From Planctomycetota bacterium (GTDB lineage Bacteria; Planctomycetota; MHYJ01; JACQXL01): a stretch of 64,000 nt of DNA. A program made the position numbers and the translations under genes. The DNA is taken from positions 1 through 64,000 of the forward strand of contig JACRIK010000001.1 of assembly GCA_016235865.1 (NCBI GenBank), read 5' to 3'. Of this stretch, positions 23,490 through 34,800 are shown piece after piece. The notes under the pieces were generated by a model. The model saw only the letters and a list, made by a program, of their open reading frames with translations, searched no databases and was not told where the DNA came from. The number at the start of each line of letters is the position of its first letter. Position 1 is the stretch's first letter.

Positions 23490-24120
23490 AATACATAATC
23501 ACTCATGGGCAGAATATCCCTCTCTGACCTGCGCACATTTATACCGGTGTAAGATACTCTCTATCTTTGTTATCCGTATAATGCATCTCCGGTAGGTGTG
23601 TGAAATATAGTGGGGGACTATTTTATTAACTACTGGTATTTGTATAATAGCCGGGCATGAGAGATGCAATATATCCCGCCCAGAGATAAAGAGTATCCCG
23701 GCCGGAGATGCAGATAATGGGGGTTATGGGATTTATAGAGTTCCGGCAGAGATATAAAGCATCGTGGTTGGAGATATCTGGTCTATCGGAGCGCGGCCTT
23801 ATTAACTACTGCCGGAGATATATTTTATTTCCGGCATCGATATAATACCTGACGGACGGATATACACATTATCTGCGGCATTTGCATAGAGTCAATTTGC
23901 CGGAGATAAGGAGTATTTATACGGTAGGGAAAGGCACGATAGGTGTAGGGAATTATAACGGCCCAACAGCGGTATAGAATATATCGGCGAGTAGAGTTAT
24001 GGCATAACGGCAGGGGTATCCCTACGGGAGGCAGTAGCACTAAAGTATGGATGCCAGGGGTAGGGAGCAGGGATGTGGGGGGGAGGGGTATAGGAGGGGG
24101 GTAAGGCAGATTTCAAGCAT
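23490..24120. other. left odd-composition non-coding segment ending in G-tracts
   Basis: No supported ORF over about 630 bp. Short words recur: GCCGGAGAT at 23701, 23811 and 23899, and TTATTAACTACTG at 23623 and 23799. The stretch is dense in GATA/TATA/CCGG tetramers. It ends with G-runs at 24077-24083, 24085-24088 and 24096-24101, a possible G-quadruplex. A counterpart with the same ending style lies at 55430-55990, and the two bracket the accessory island. Confidence 0.6.
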
Positions 24121-24156
24121 AAAGCAGGCAAAATAATGGACTGAAGGTGCCAATGG

Positions 24157-24402
24157 CTATTTCTGGATAAACGGCTTTAGACCATGTTTTTTGTATCGGT
24201 AGATATTCCATCTGACCGTATTATAAGAGCATTTAAGCCGTTGGGCAATCCGCTCAAACTCTATTTTCTGGTCAGAGAGGTAAAGAATCTGGAGACGCCG
24301 GCGTTTTTTATATTTACCTGCAATATTCAGATTTCGCAACTCGTCGCTGACTATCTTACGTTCCTGGTCGGTTAATCTGATAAATTGATGCGGATAAGGC
24401 AT
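24157..24402 (-). pseudogene. IS630-type transposase N-terminal HTH fragment
   Basis: The product is 81 residues, all helical. EFERIAQRLKCSYNTVRWNIYRYKKHGLKPFIQK is the helix-turn-helix plus start of the linker found at the N-terminus of IS630/Tc1-type transposases, where it would continue LxxL. The catalytic DDE domain is missing; a TAG follows at once. It could also be a stand-alone HTH regulator. It is more AT-rich than its neighbours. It lies at the left edge of the accessory island. Confidence 0.6.
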
Positions 24403-24460
24403 AGTTTTATTGTATCAGATGGCGTGAAATAACTCAAGGATAAAATGATTAAAAGGAATA

Positions 24461-24514
24461 CCCCGCGATTCGCGGGGTCTAACTGCCCCTAATTCGCTTC
24501 GCTCAAAGGGGCAG
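24461..24514. repeat. tandem hairpins between the HTH fragment and the island promoter
   Basis: CCCCGCGATTCGCGGGG (24461-24477) is followed by CTGCCCCT (24483) pairing with AGGGGCAG (24507-24514). The loop holds AATTCGCTTCGCTCA, a word also found inside atpG (59984-59998). The design resembles the double-hairpin elements at 3910 and 6622. Confidence 0.65.
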
Positions 24515-24535
24515 TAAGAAAATACCTAATTCCAC

Positions 24536-24564
24536 TTGACAAACCCTGGTATATGGGGTATATT
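24536..24564 (+). promoter_or_regulatory. strong promoter for the island surface-protein genes
   Basis: TTGACA (24536-24541), exactly 17 bp, TATATT (24559-24564). The predicted leader of about 85 nt contains the 24614-24635 hairpin and ends in AAAGGAG before ATG 24656. Confidence 0.82.
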
Positions 24565-24613
24565 ACTATATAATAAATATAAATCAATCATGCCTACTAA
24601 AGCGGGAGCTAAT

Positions 24614-24635
24614 GGTCCCGAAAGCATTCGGAACC
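24614..24635 (+). repeat. 5'-leader hairpin with CCGAAAGCATTCGG core, copy 2
   Basis: GGTCC/GGAACC arms surround the palindromic core CCGAAAGCATTCGG. It sits between the promoter and the ribosome binding site of the tail-fibre-like secreted gene, as copy 1 does for the 14415 gene. Confidence 0.75.
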
Positions 24636-24655
24636 AGAAGAAAAGGAGTTTTACT

Positions 24656-25750
24656 ATGCATAATAAAAAGTGGCAATGGTGGTTAACCTGGAGGGTGATA
24701 CCGATTCTCGGTATTTCTTTATTGCTTTATGCGGCGGATGATGTCAAGATGAAACTGACCGACAGCGCCGGCGTGTCCGAATTCGCGGTCCAGGATTCCA
24801 CCGGCGCATCCGTCTTCCGGGTAAACTCGGACGGCAATGTCACCTTAGGCGCCTGGCAGGGGACTAATATCGCGGTCGCCAATGGCGGCACCGGACAGGC
24901 AACGGCCAATGCGGCTTTTAATGCTTTAGCGCCGACACAAACTGGTAACGCAGGTAAATTCCTTACCACAGATGCGACTAATACCTCCTGGGGAACTAGT
25001 GTTTCCGGTGCAATCATTAATTTAAACGCAAGTTCCAATTTTGCCACTAATATCAATACCGGGACCTCTACCGGCGCGGTTTCCATAGGGAACGCGTCAG
25101 CGACTGGTATTTCCGAACAAGTCGGCACAGGCAACTATACTCTTAATGGTACTACCGCTTCAAATTATACCATTGGCGCTTCAACCACTACAGGAACGAT
25201 GACTATAGGGGGAACCGCTCAAACCGGCGCTATTACCCTTGGTTCATCTTCTGGAACGCAAACGTTGAATCTTGGAACCGGCGCCGGCGCTTCAATAGTA
25301 AGGATTGCCACTGGTGCAGGTAACAACGACATAACTATTGGTGGAGGAACAGTCGCCGCCGGAAATGGCGTGCGCATAGGCATTGGCAAGTTCACCGTGA
25401 ATAAGTCGGTAGCACCAACTATCGGATTAAACGCGAATACAACTGCGACAGTAGCTCAAATTCTTGACGCTGGTGTAATTGGCTTTGCGGCTTCTGCAGC
25501 TCGCACCTTAACATTTCCTACTGCTCAGGGAGCTACCGGATTGGTGCAAGCCCTGCCTGGAACCCCGGCCGTTGGAGATACGTTTACTTTTGTGGTCTTC
25601 AATACTGGCACTTTTGCCGTAACCTTGGTCGCTGGAGCTGGCGGCACTATTGTCAACACCAATACCATTAGCAGTACCACTGGTTCTAGGGTCGTAACCT
25701 GTCGCGTCACTGGTGTAACTGCGGGCTCGGAAACGATAAGCATTTATTAA
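24656..25750 (+). CDS. secreted tail-fibre-like beta-structured protein
   Basis: The product is 364 residues from ATG 24656, which has AAAGGAG at ideal distance; an in-frame TTG at 24536 is part of the -35 box. A signal peptide (WLTWRVIPILGISLLLYAA) precedes MKLTDSAGVSEFAVQDSTGASVFRV and NIAVANGGTGQATANAAFNAL, a segment typical of phage tail fibres and fibre-like surface proteins. A long Gly/Thr/Ser-rich stretch with 8-12-residue periodicity (TGAITLGSSSGTQTLNLGTGAG, abbreviated) then suggests a beta-helix. It is the first gene before the giant protein, 113 bp upstream, so co-expression is likely. The role is probably extracellular adhesion or structure. Confidence 0.72.
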   Translation: MHNKKWQWWLTWRVIPILGISLLLYAADDVKMKLTDSAGVSEFAVQDSTGASVFRVNSDGNVTLGAWQGTNIAVANGGTGQATANAAFNALAPTQTGNAGKFLTTDATNTSWGTSVSGAIINLNASSNFATNINTGTSTGAVSIGNASATGISEQVGTGNYTLNGTTASNYTIGASTTTGTMTIGGTAQTGAITLGSSSGTQTLNLGTGAGASIVRIATGAGNNDITIGGGTVAAGNGVRIGIGKFTVNKSVAPTIGLNANTTATVAQILDAGVIGFAASAARTLTFPTAQGATGLVQALPGTPAVGDTFTFVVFNTGTFAVTLVAGAGGTIVNTNTISSTTGSRVVTCRVTGVTAGSETISIY

Positions 25751-25814
25751 GTAAACACTGGCGCTCGTTACAAAAGCACGAGATAAATCGGTGGGGGGAT
25801 GTTCCTATAACTCG

Positions 25815-25828
25815 TAGCGTTAACGCTA
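25815..25828. repeat. 14-bp perfect palindrome before the giant gene
   Basis: TAGCGTTAACGCTA lies 35 bp before ATG 25864, followed by related AGGCGTAGCGATAAGG. It may be an operator or a microrepeat; no promoter is evident beside it. Confidence 0.45.
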
Positions 25829-25863
25829 TAAGGCGTAGCGATAAGGATATAAGCCGTATTTAT

Positions 25864-28800
25864 ATGAGATTTATCAGTTTTATATATTATCTTTGCATCC
25901 TTTGCGTCTTTGCGGTGCTAATGCCGCTCAGCGCCCGGGCTGCGGATGTAATTATTGATAGTCCTTCGGCCGTGATTACCATTGAATCATCAGCCGAGTT
26001 CACCATTTCGGGCACTATCACCGGCGCCGGCACCCTGGCCTCTACCGGTTCCAATAAGGTCTATGTCTCGGGCGACTGGGGTATTGCCAATTTCACACCG
26101 GCTAACTCCACGGTCTATTTTAACGGGAGCAGCGTCATCACCGCTACCAGCGCCAATAATACCTTTTATAATCTGGTCGTCAGCGGCAGCGCAAACGTGA
26201 GCAATTCGTCAGCAGTTGGCCTGGCAATAACCCAGGGTCTGACGATTAACGCATCTGCATCATTAAATCTTGGTAATGGTCTGGCGTATAGTGTGGCGCT
26301 GAATACTACTGTCTCAGGAACGTTGAATTTGGGCCTGAGCGAGTTGCAATCCAATGGCGACCTGACGGTTGCCGCCGGCGGCATATTGAATATGAACGGC
26401 ACATCACTAAGCCAGCAACCACAACTGAAGATGGCCAACGGCAGGGCTCTGCTGATAGACGGAACTCTAAATACCACCTGGTCCTCACCCAATCTGAAGC
26501 CGGTTATTACCGCTACCGCCTCCGGCGCTTACTATAGTTTTACGGTCAATGGCAAGGTGACGCTCAACGGGTTAATTGTGGGCAAGGTTGATGGTAACGG
26601 CTTGACTATCTCTGATGCGGCTGATACCACCAGCGATATGAATGATCTGGATTTCGTGTCTATGACTGCGGACGGCACGTGTTTGAGGGTACTGGAGACC
26701 TCAGCCGTAACCTATAATTTTAGTAATTTGACCTTTGATGACTCCATCTTCGGGGCCGGACCGAACCCGCCGGGATATAACATAGAAACCGTCTCGGCAT
26801 TCGTGACGGCCGGTGGGATTATTACCCTGCCCAATGCGACCGGCGCGGGCGCCGGGGACGATTACGAGAACGACGGCGGCAGCGGGATAGTTATACCCGG
26901 TTCAATCAGGTGGGACAGCGGGAATACCAATTACTGGACATCCGGCTCGGGCACGACCAACTGGGCAACGGCCGGTAACTGGACAAACGGAATTCCGACA
27001 AACTTACAGGATGTGGATATTCCCATAGTGGGAAGCGGATTATATCCGGCGATTGGCGGCACGACCAACCGCGTCTGCGGAAGTTTAACCGTGCGCAACG
27101 GCGCCTCGCTGACCATCCAGTTTTCCGGGACAAGAACCCTGAGCGTCAACGGCACGACCGGTAATGTCCTGATTAAGAACGGCGGCGAGATTAAGATTCT
27201 GACCGCCACCAGCCAATTAAGGGTCGCGGGCAGTTGGACTAATTACGGCACGCTTACGATTACCGAGGGCGATTTGACTTTCTATGGCACAACCAGCGCC
27301 TGCAGGATAGAAACGGACTGCATCGGCACAGGTAAGACCATAAAGTCGTTGCGTATCCCAACTGGAGCGCAGCTAAACATCGCCGATAACGTAAACGTTG
27401 AAGCCAGTGGCGCAGGGATGTTTTATCTGACCGGCACGCTAAACATGGGGAATAATGCAGCGCTTATTACTTATAACTCCTGGGGCGATACGACTGGCAC
27501 ATTTAACAGGGGAGTGTCTTCGACCGTTGTTTTACGGGGCAGCGGGAATATTCCGCCCAAGGATTTTCATAATCTTACTATAGACGGGACGTTTTCCCTG
27601 GCTTCAACGCCGAGGAATATTTATAACCACTTGGAGATTACATCAGCAGGTGATTTGTCCACCGGCGCCAACCAGTTAAATATTTATGGCAACTGGGTGA
27701 ATAACGGGGCGTTTAATGCCGGGACCGGCGAGGTGCAGTTTATTGGGACCGGCGCGCATGCGATTACCGGCACGACCCAGTTTAATATCGTACGTTTTGG
27801 CGGCACGGGTACGACTACTCTGCAAGGCGGGAGCCAGGTATCAGGAATAAATACGATAGACCTGCAGGCCGGGCATACACTTAATGGCAGTCCGGTGGGC
27901 GGTCCGGATGCCACATTGATTGTGCCGGCTGGTTGCACGTTGTCCGGCTCTGTGGTCGGCTGGAATCCCCAACAAGGCACCTTTATCTGGCGCAAACAGG
28001 ATGCAGAACAACAACTCATTGCCTTTAACAACGGTTATTATAACCTGACCATTGAATCTCCGGGCACGGCCTCGTCTAACAATTCCCTTAATATCGACAA
28101 CAATCTTTATATCAAGTCCGGGACCTTCAGCGGCGGAAGCGGGTTGACGCATAGCATCGGCGGTGATTGGAGCCAGGACGGCTCCTTCTCGGCCGGGACG
28201 TCTACGGTGCGGTTCACAGGCAGTGATTGCGAAATACTCAAATCGCCTTCCGTGGCAGGGACTATCACCTTTAATAACCTGACGGTTTCTTCCACCAATT
28301 TGACTAAGATTGAGTATGGCAAGTCGGTAACCGTAACCGGCACATTCAATATCACCGCCGGGACGTTTAATGCCGGCACTGCCACGGTCTTTACCACCGG
28401 CAGTTGGACCAATAGCGGGGTATTCCAGTCCGGCACTTCAGAGTTTATCTGGAATGGGACGACTATACCTGAACAGTCAGGCGGTACGGCGCACGAGGAT
28501 TTTTATTCTCTGACCATAAACGGCGCAGGCGCTCTTGATGGGACTAATTCTGATAAGATATTTACGGTTAGTGGAAACCTGAAGGTTTCCGCTACCGGTT
28601 CTCTTAATGCCTCTACAGGCGGTTACACCATTGAGGTCAAGAAGGATTTTGAGAATAACGGCACATTTACAGCCGGGAATTCCAAACTACTCCTGAACGG
28701 CACGACCAAGCAGACCCTGAAAGGTTCGGCGGCGCTCATTCTGAATAACCTGGAGATAAATAAGACCAGCGGTGATACTGCGGCTAAAACCGTGGAAATG

Positions 28801-31800
28801 GCCTTTGGATTAGCCGGAACAGACCTGACCGCCAACGGGACTACCGATATCCTGGCCGGTATCCTGGACTTCGGCTCAACCTTGGACACCTTTGTTTCAA
28901 CCGGTAATCTTACGGTAGGCAATGGTTCAGGCACAGATGATGCGACCCTGAAACTCCTGGGCGGCGTGACATTGCAGATGGGGAACGGAACGATACTGGA
29001 GGTCAAGACGCCGGATGGAATCATAGAGAGTGCCCAGAGCGGCTCTGTGCCTCTGATTACCTCAACCAATCCGGGTATTAACTTCTATTATGTTCGGGTT
29101 GCAGGCAAGACCAAGATTAACGGGTTGCAGGTGAAGTCATTGGGCTCGGCCGGTCTGTTTAGCGACCCGGCCGCTAATCACGGATTCACCATCCTGACTA
29201 CGGCCAGTGTTTATGCGGCCGGTGATACATATTTTGATCGGGCTATCTTTGACGATATCCAGAATTCCGGCACGCGCGATACCTACCTAAGGATTTTCAG
29301 GAATGCCTCCTCACCGCAGTTGGAGATGGATTTTAATAATCATACCTATGATGAAGGGACAGTGGATAGTAATGCCGATGTCAATGTCTATCTCAACCGA
29401 GGTTCCACCGGCTCCACGATTTTGCAGACCATCTCTTTAGGCAATAAGGGCGGCGGCAACGGCGAGCCATATGATATGCGGGACGATTCGGTAAATCCGG
29501 GTGATGACCCTGACCCGGGTTCTATCCAGTGGCCGGTGGAGAAAATCTGGACCGGACTGGCCAGTTCGGCCTGGAGCGGCGTTGGAAACTGGAAGTATCC
29601 GGACGGTTCTCCGGCCGACCCGCCCCAGGGTTCTGACTCGCTGACCATTCCGGCCAATCCGGACAGCAGCCCGGACCGCTGGCCGGTAATATCCGGCAAT
29701 GCCGCAATCAAGAATATCACGATGGAGTCGCCATTTAGCGGTAGCGCCACGACTATGCTGGCCGTTTCCGGCTCCTGGACCCTGACCATCTACGGCTCCT
29801 GGACCGTAAATACCAATGCCAACTTTGACCCCGGGACGTCCACGGTCGACTATGCCGGTTCATCAGGCCAGGGCGTGGTGGCCACCACTTATTATAACCT
29901 CAAACTTTCCAATACCTCCGGGCTGCAGATGGTCTTTGAGCCGATAGTGGTTTATAATGATGTGACGATTCTGGAAGGGGTCAACTTTATCGCCACGACC
30001 ACGGACGTCCGGGTAGGCGGTAACTGGAATAATTATGGGACTTTCTCTCCGGGCAACTGCCTGCTTAAGTTTAACGGCAACAGCGGCGGGCAGGAACAGA
30101 ACATCACCGGCGGACAATTCAAGTATCTGGAATTCAGCGGACTGGAGCCAAAGGTGTTGAACGGTAATATTGAGGCGCTGGGCGGTATCACGATTACAGT
30201 CGGGGCAACGGTCTCCGCGACCAACGAATCAGCTATTGATATCAAGCTAGGCGGTCATTTCATCCTCAGCGGGACGTTTTCAGCCGGGCTTTCAACTGTA
30301 ATATTCAACGGCGCAACAACGCAGGAATTGGTACGGCCTACAGGTGGAGCGGTCGTCTTAAACAATCTTAAACTGTTGAATACTGGAACTATTCTGAGAT
30401 TAGTCCAGCAGTCCGGCGGTCCAACAGGTGATAGTATTATGGTTACTACCAGGGACAATGCCGGCAACACCAACCTGGGTAATATCAATATCGGCAGCGG
30501 CACAACATTGGATGCCACGAATGACATAATTAACTGCGGCGGGAACTGGACCGTGAACGGAACCTTCACCTATTCCGGTTCAACCGTGAACTTCAACGCC
30601 TCGGCGGCCCAATCCATTAAGACCAACTCATCGTTTAATACGCTTGTCATTACCAATACCGGTTCAGGTTATGTAAGCGCCGAAGGCAACCTGACTATTT
30701 ATAATAATCTTAATGTCAGCGATGGGCAGTTCAAACTTGATATCGGAGCGGCCCTGGCGCATACGGTGTTAGACGATGTGACTATCTCGGCTGGCGCGGT
30801 GCTGGATATGGGCATTAGTCAATTGGCCATAGGCAGTAGTTCGGTCTTTGGCGATTTATCCATAAGCGGAACGTTTGTAATGTCCGGCGCGGCTACGGCC
30901 GCACCGACCCTGAAGATGCAAGGCGATTCGGCAACGGTTAACTACACGAATGCCATAAGCCGGTCGGACATTACGGTTCAATCAGGCGGTTTAATGCAAT
31001 GCCTCTGGTCAAGCGGTACCAAGCCGATAATTCAGGCGTATAACCCGATTGCGCCCGGGCCGTTCTATGGCTTTGTGGTTCAGTCCGGCGGGGCGATTGA
31101 TGTAGCCGGATTGGTTATTGATTCGGCCTACACCTATGATAGTGTCGGGGCATTTTATTCGGCGCTCCTGTTAGAGGCCGGTGCTATCTGTTCAGACCTG
31201 GACAATGTAGCTTATCAGAATGTCCAGGGCGGGAGCGGGCCGCGCGGGCTTCATTTCCGGATTGCCAGCGGCACCTATAACTTTGACGGCTGCACCTTTG
31301 ACGCCTCCTGCACGGTCAATGTCCGGATGGACAACGGAGCGCCGGCGCTTAACTTTACCAATTGGGGCGGCGCCCGGGGCGGCGGTAATTATGACGAGCC
31401 GGTAGTCGGGACAATAAACTGGACCACCAATTGCGTCTGGAACGGCGGCCTGTCAGCCAACTGGAGCATGGGTTCTAATTGGGATAACACCAACATTGCA
31501 AATACTACAGGAGAAAACGCCATTATCAACCGGGTTTTACCCAGCGGTTATAATCCCAGGGTAAGAACCGCGAGTTATAGCATCAGGAATCTCGTTATTA
31601 AGAACAGCAATACGGTCTTCATAGATGATACCACAGGCTATGACCTGACTGTGGCCGGCGATGTGGTTATAGAAGCAGGTGGCGGTATTACGATGAAGGA
31701 TACCACCGGCGCATTGTTATATGTCTCCGGTAATTGGGATAATCAGGGCGGGGTATTAGACCAACAATCAACCGGCGGTATCATTTATCTGAGAGGGACA

Positions 31801-34800
31801 AATAATACTATATCCACCGAGAACGGATTCAGGAATTTGTCTTTAGATACTGCGACCGCCAGTTATACCTTGACCGACGGCGCTGTGGTTGCTATCAGCG
31901 GGACGTCTGCTTCATACTTTATCAATACCGCGGCCTGGCTTTCTGGCGGGAATAACACCAACCAGGCAACTCTTAAGGCATCGGTCTGGACAACTAATCT
32001 GGGCAGGTTTGGAGCCGGAAATTCCAAGTTTACCTGGATGAGCACGTCTGATGTCCCATTAGAAACATATTACGACCTGCAGATTGGGAGTAACATAGAC
32101 AGCTATAATATTGCGACCACATATACTTATGGGGTGAACCAGACAATCAACCGTCATCTTATAGTGGATTTGGGCTCAACCCTGACGCTTAACCAAACCG
32201 GCGGAACGCTCACCGTTAAAGGTAATATCTGGGTTAAGCAGGGCGGAATACTTAATCTTAATAATGCCACGGTTCGGCTGGAAGGTGATTTGATTGTGGA
32301 TGGGACTATTAATATGGGCGCATCTACACTGATATTTGGCGGCGGTGTGGTCCAGAAGATAAGGAGCACAATAACCCCGCCGTCCCTGACGCTTAATAAC
32401 ATTCAGGTGACTACTACAACTACGGCAGAACTCAATATGCCGATTGCGGTTACCAATATCAATTCCGGTCTGGCCTCGCCGCATGGCATTATCAAGCTCA
32501 ATGCATATCAACTAACGATAACCGGTTTCTGGAATGATGCGGATAGTGGCGATAATCTCTCGGAAGACACCGGAACGGTATATTTCTATGGCACGAGTGC
32601 TACGATACCCAATGAGACCTGGTATAATCTGGCCGTCGGCGCAGCCAGCGCTGATACGACATACATCCTACCAACTAATAGTACGGTAAAGAATGATATC
32701 ACCTTTAATGAGAATGGGATACTTAACAGCGGTGGTTTTATACTCTATGTTGGCCGGCACTGGGTGGACAACGGGACAGAAGATAACTTTGTGGAAGGGG
32801 CCGGGGCCGTGGTATTCAACGGCTCTGTCGGCCAAAACATCAGTAGCGACACCTTTAATAACCTGACAATATCCAATACCGGGGTGGCGGTAAACGTAAT
32901 AGCCCTTGGCAAGATAGGGGTGAACGGAAATCTGGTCATTAGCAGCGGCACATTGGATTTAGGCAGCGGCTTTACCGGAGTAAACAAGCATACGGTAGGC
33001 GGTTATTGTTATATAAATAACGGTAAGTTGAAACTTAACACCTCGTCCATGTCTATAACAGGATTATTAAGAATCGGAGACGGGACAAGCAGCGGTATTG
33101 TGGATATGACCGGAAATTCCGCGGATGACCCGGATTTGACCTCAACCGGCGGGGTGGATATAACCGCCAGTGGGATACTGGATATGACCGGTTCATCCGC
33201 ATCAATTTCAGCCGGCGGCAACTGGACAAAAGCTGGCAGTTTCAATATCGGCCAATCCAAGGTGACCTTAAGCGGGGCCGGCAATTATATTACCGCCAGC
33301 GGGAGCAGTGATTTCTATGCCTTGTACATAAATAGCGGCAGTACCATTACGGCCTCGACCAATTGCGGCATCACCAATAACTTGGTTATTACCGGGCAAT
33401 TCTATACATCCAGCAAGACGATTGCCGTCAGCGGGAACATCGCTAACAGCGGCACGTTGACGGTCAATAACTCCGGGCTATTGGATTTAGAGGGCAATAT
33501 TGCCGGTGGGATATTGGGATTTGGGAGTGGAAGTTGTCAGATGCAGATAGCCGGGAGCTTTAGCCCAGCCACGCTTAATGCCGGAGGCGGGACGATTGTC
33601 TTTGATAATACCGCGGCCGGGCAGAATATACCGTCATACACTTACAACAACCTGACCATGTCCAAGGCCGGCCAGATAGGCACAGCTACAGGCAATATAA
33701 TTGTGAATGGCGAATTGCGAATAGCGAATGGCACGTTTGATGTTGATGACACATCTGTCAAGGTGCATAACATAGGGAGTTTTTCCAACAGCGGGACAGT
33801 CAGGATGGACCTGGCTTCGACTATAACTGTAACTGGAGCAACCACTAATACCGGGACAATCCAATTGGGAATTGCGAATAGCGAATTGCGAATTGCAGGC
33901 AATTTGAATAACACTTCAGGAATAGTTAATATAAGCAACGGATTACTTGATATCAATGGTAACCTAAGCAACGGGACGCTGGATTTCAATAACAGCAGTG
34001 GTACACTACGGATTGGCGGGGTATTTGCACCGAGCACATTAAACGAAGACCAGGGGACAATAGTATTTAAGGGGTCAGGGCAGACCATACCGGCCGAGAC
34101 CTATTATCACCTAAAGACCGGGAGCATCAATGCGACATATACCTTAGGCGGGGACATATCTGTTAAAGGAGACATGACTATAGATGAGACGGATGATGGG
34201 ACCAAATCAACATTAAGCACCGGCAGTTACGGGATAAGCATCACCGGCAATGCCATATTCAATGGTTCGTTTACTGCCGGAAGCGGAACAGTGGAATTCA
34301 ATGCCGCGACAGGCAGCGTCTCCATAAGCAAGGGGACAAACGGTGATGCGATAATATTCAGTAATTTCAAGGTCAATGTCGGGACAAACGCAGTATTACA
34401 ACCATCAATCGGTTTCGATTGCAGCGGAAATCTATTGGTTTCCAGCGGTAAATTGGATTTAGGCACTGCTTTAGGTTACATCATTACCGGCACAAGCACG
34501 GCTAATAACGGCATTATAGACATAAACGGAAGCACACTTACCTGCAAGGATAATCTAACCATTCAGGCATCAGGCAAGTTGATAATGAGGAACAGCGGCA
34601 TATTGAAAATGGCAGACAGCAAGGCCATAGCCATTAATGGCGGATTTGAGACCTATTGGACCACAGGGCAAACAAAGCCAAAAATAACCACCTCAGGGAC
34701 AGTCGGGACGAATGCCTATTCATTCAATGGCAATGCAGGCAGCGACGTAGACATCAGCGGATTGACCGTAGAGAGCATAGATGCCAGTGGTATAAGGATA

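Noticed and set aside
24157-24402. Complete insertion sequence
   Set aside because: Only the HTH part of a transposase is present; no DDE domain and no terminal inverted repeats could be identified.
24461-24514. Intrinsic terminators
   Set aside because: Stable hairpins but no U-tract; the same applies at 428-447 and 54475-54502, so I call them repeats.
24536-24655. TTG-initiated extension of the tail-fibre-like gene
   Set aside because: The TTG is the -35 box; AAAGGAG before ATG 24656 and the signal peptide fix the start.
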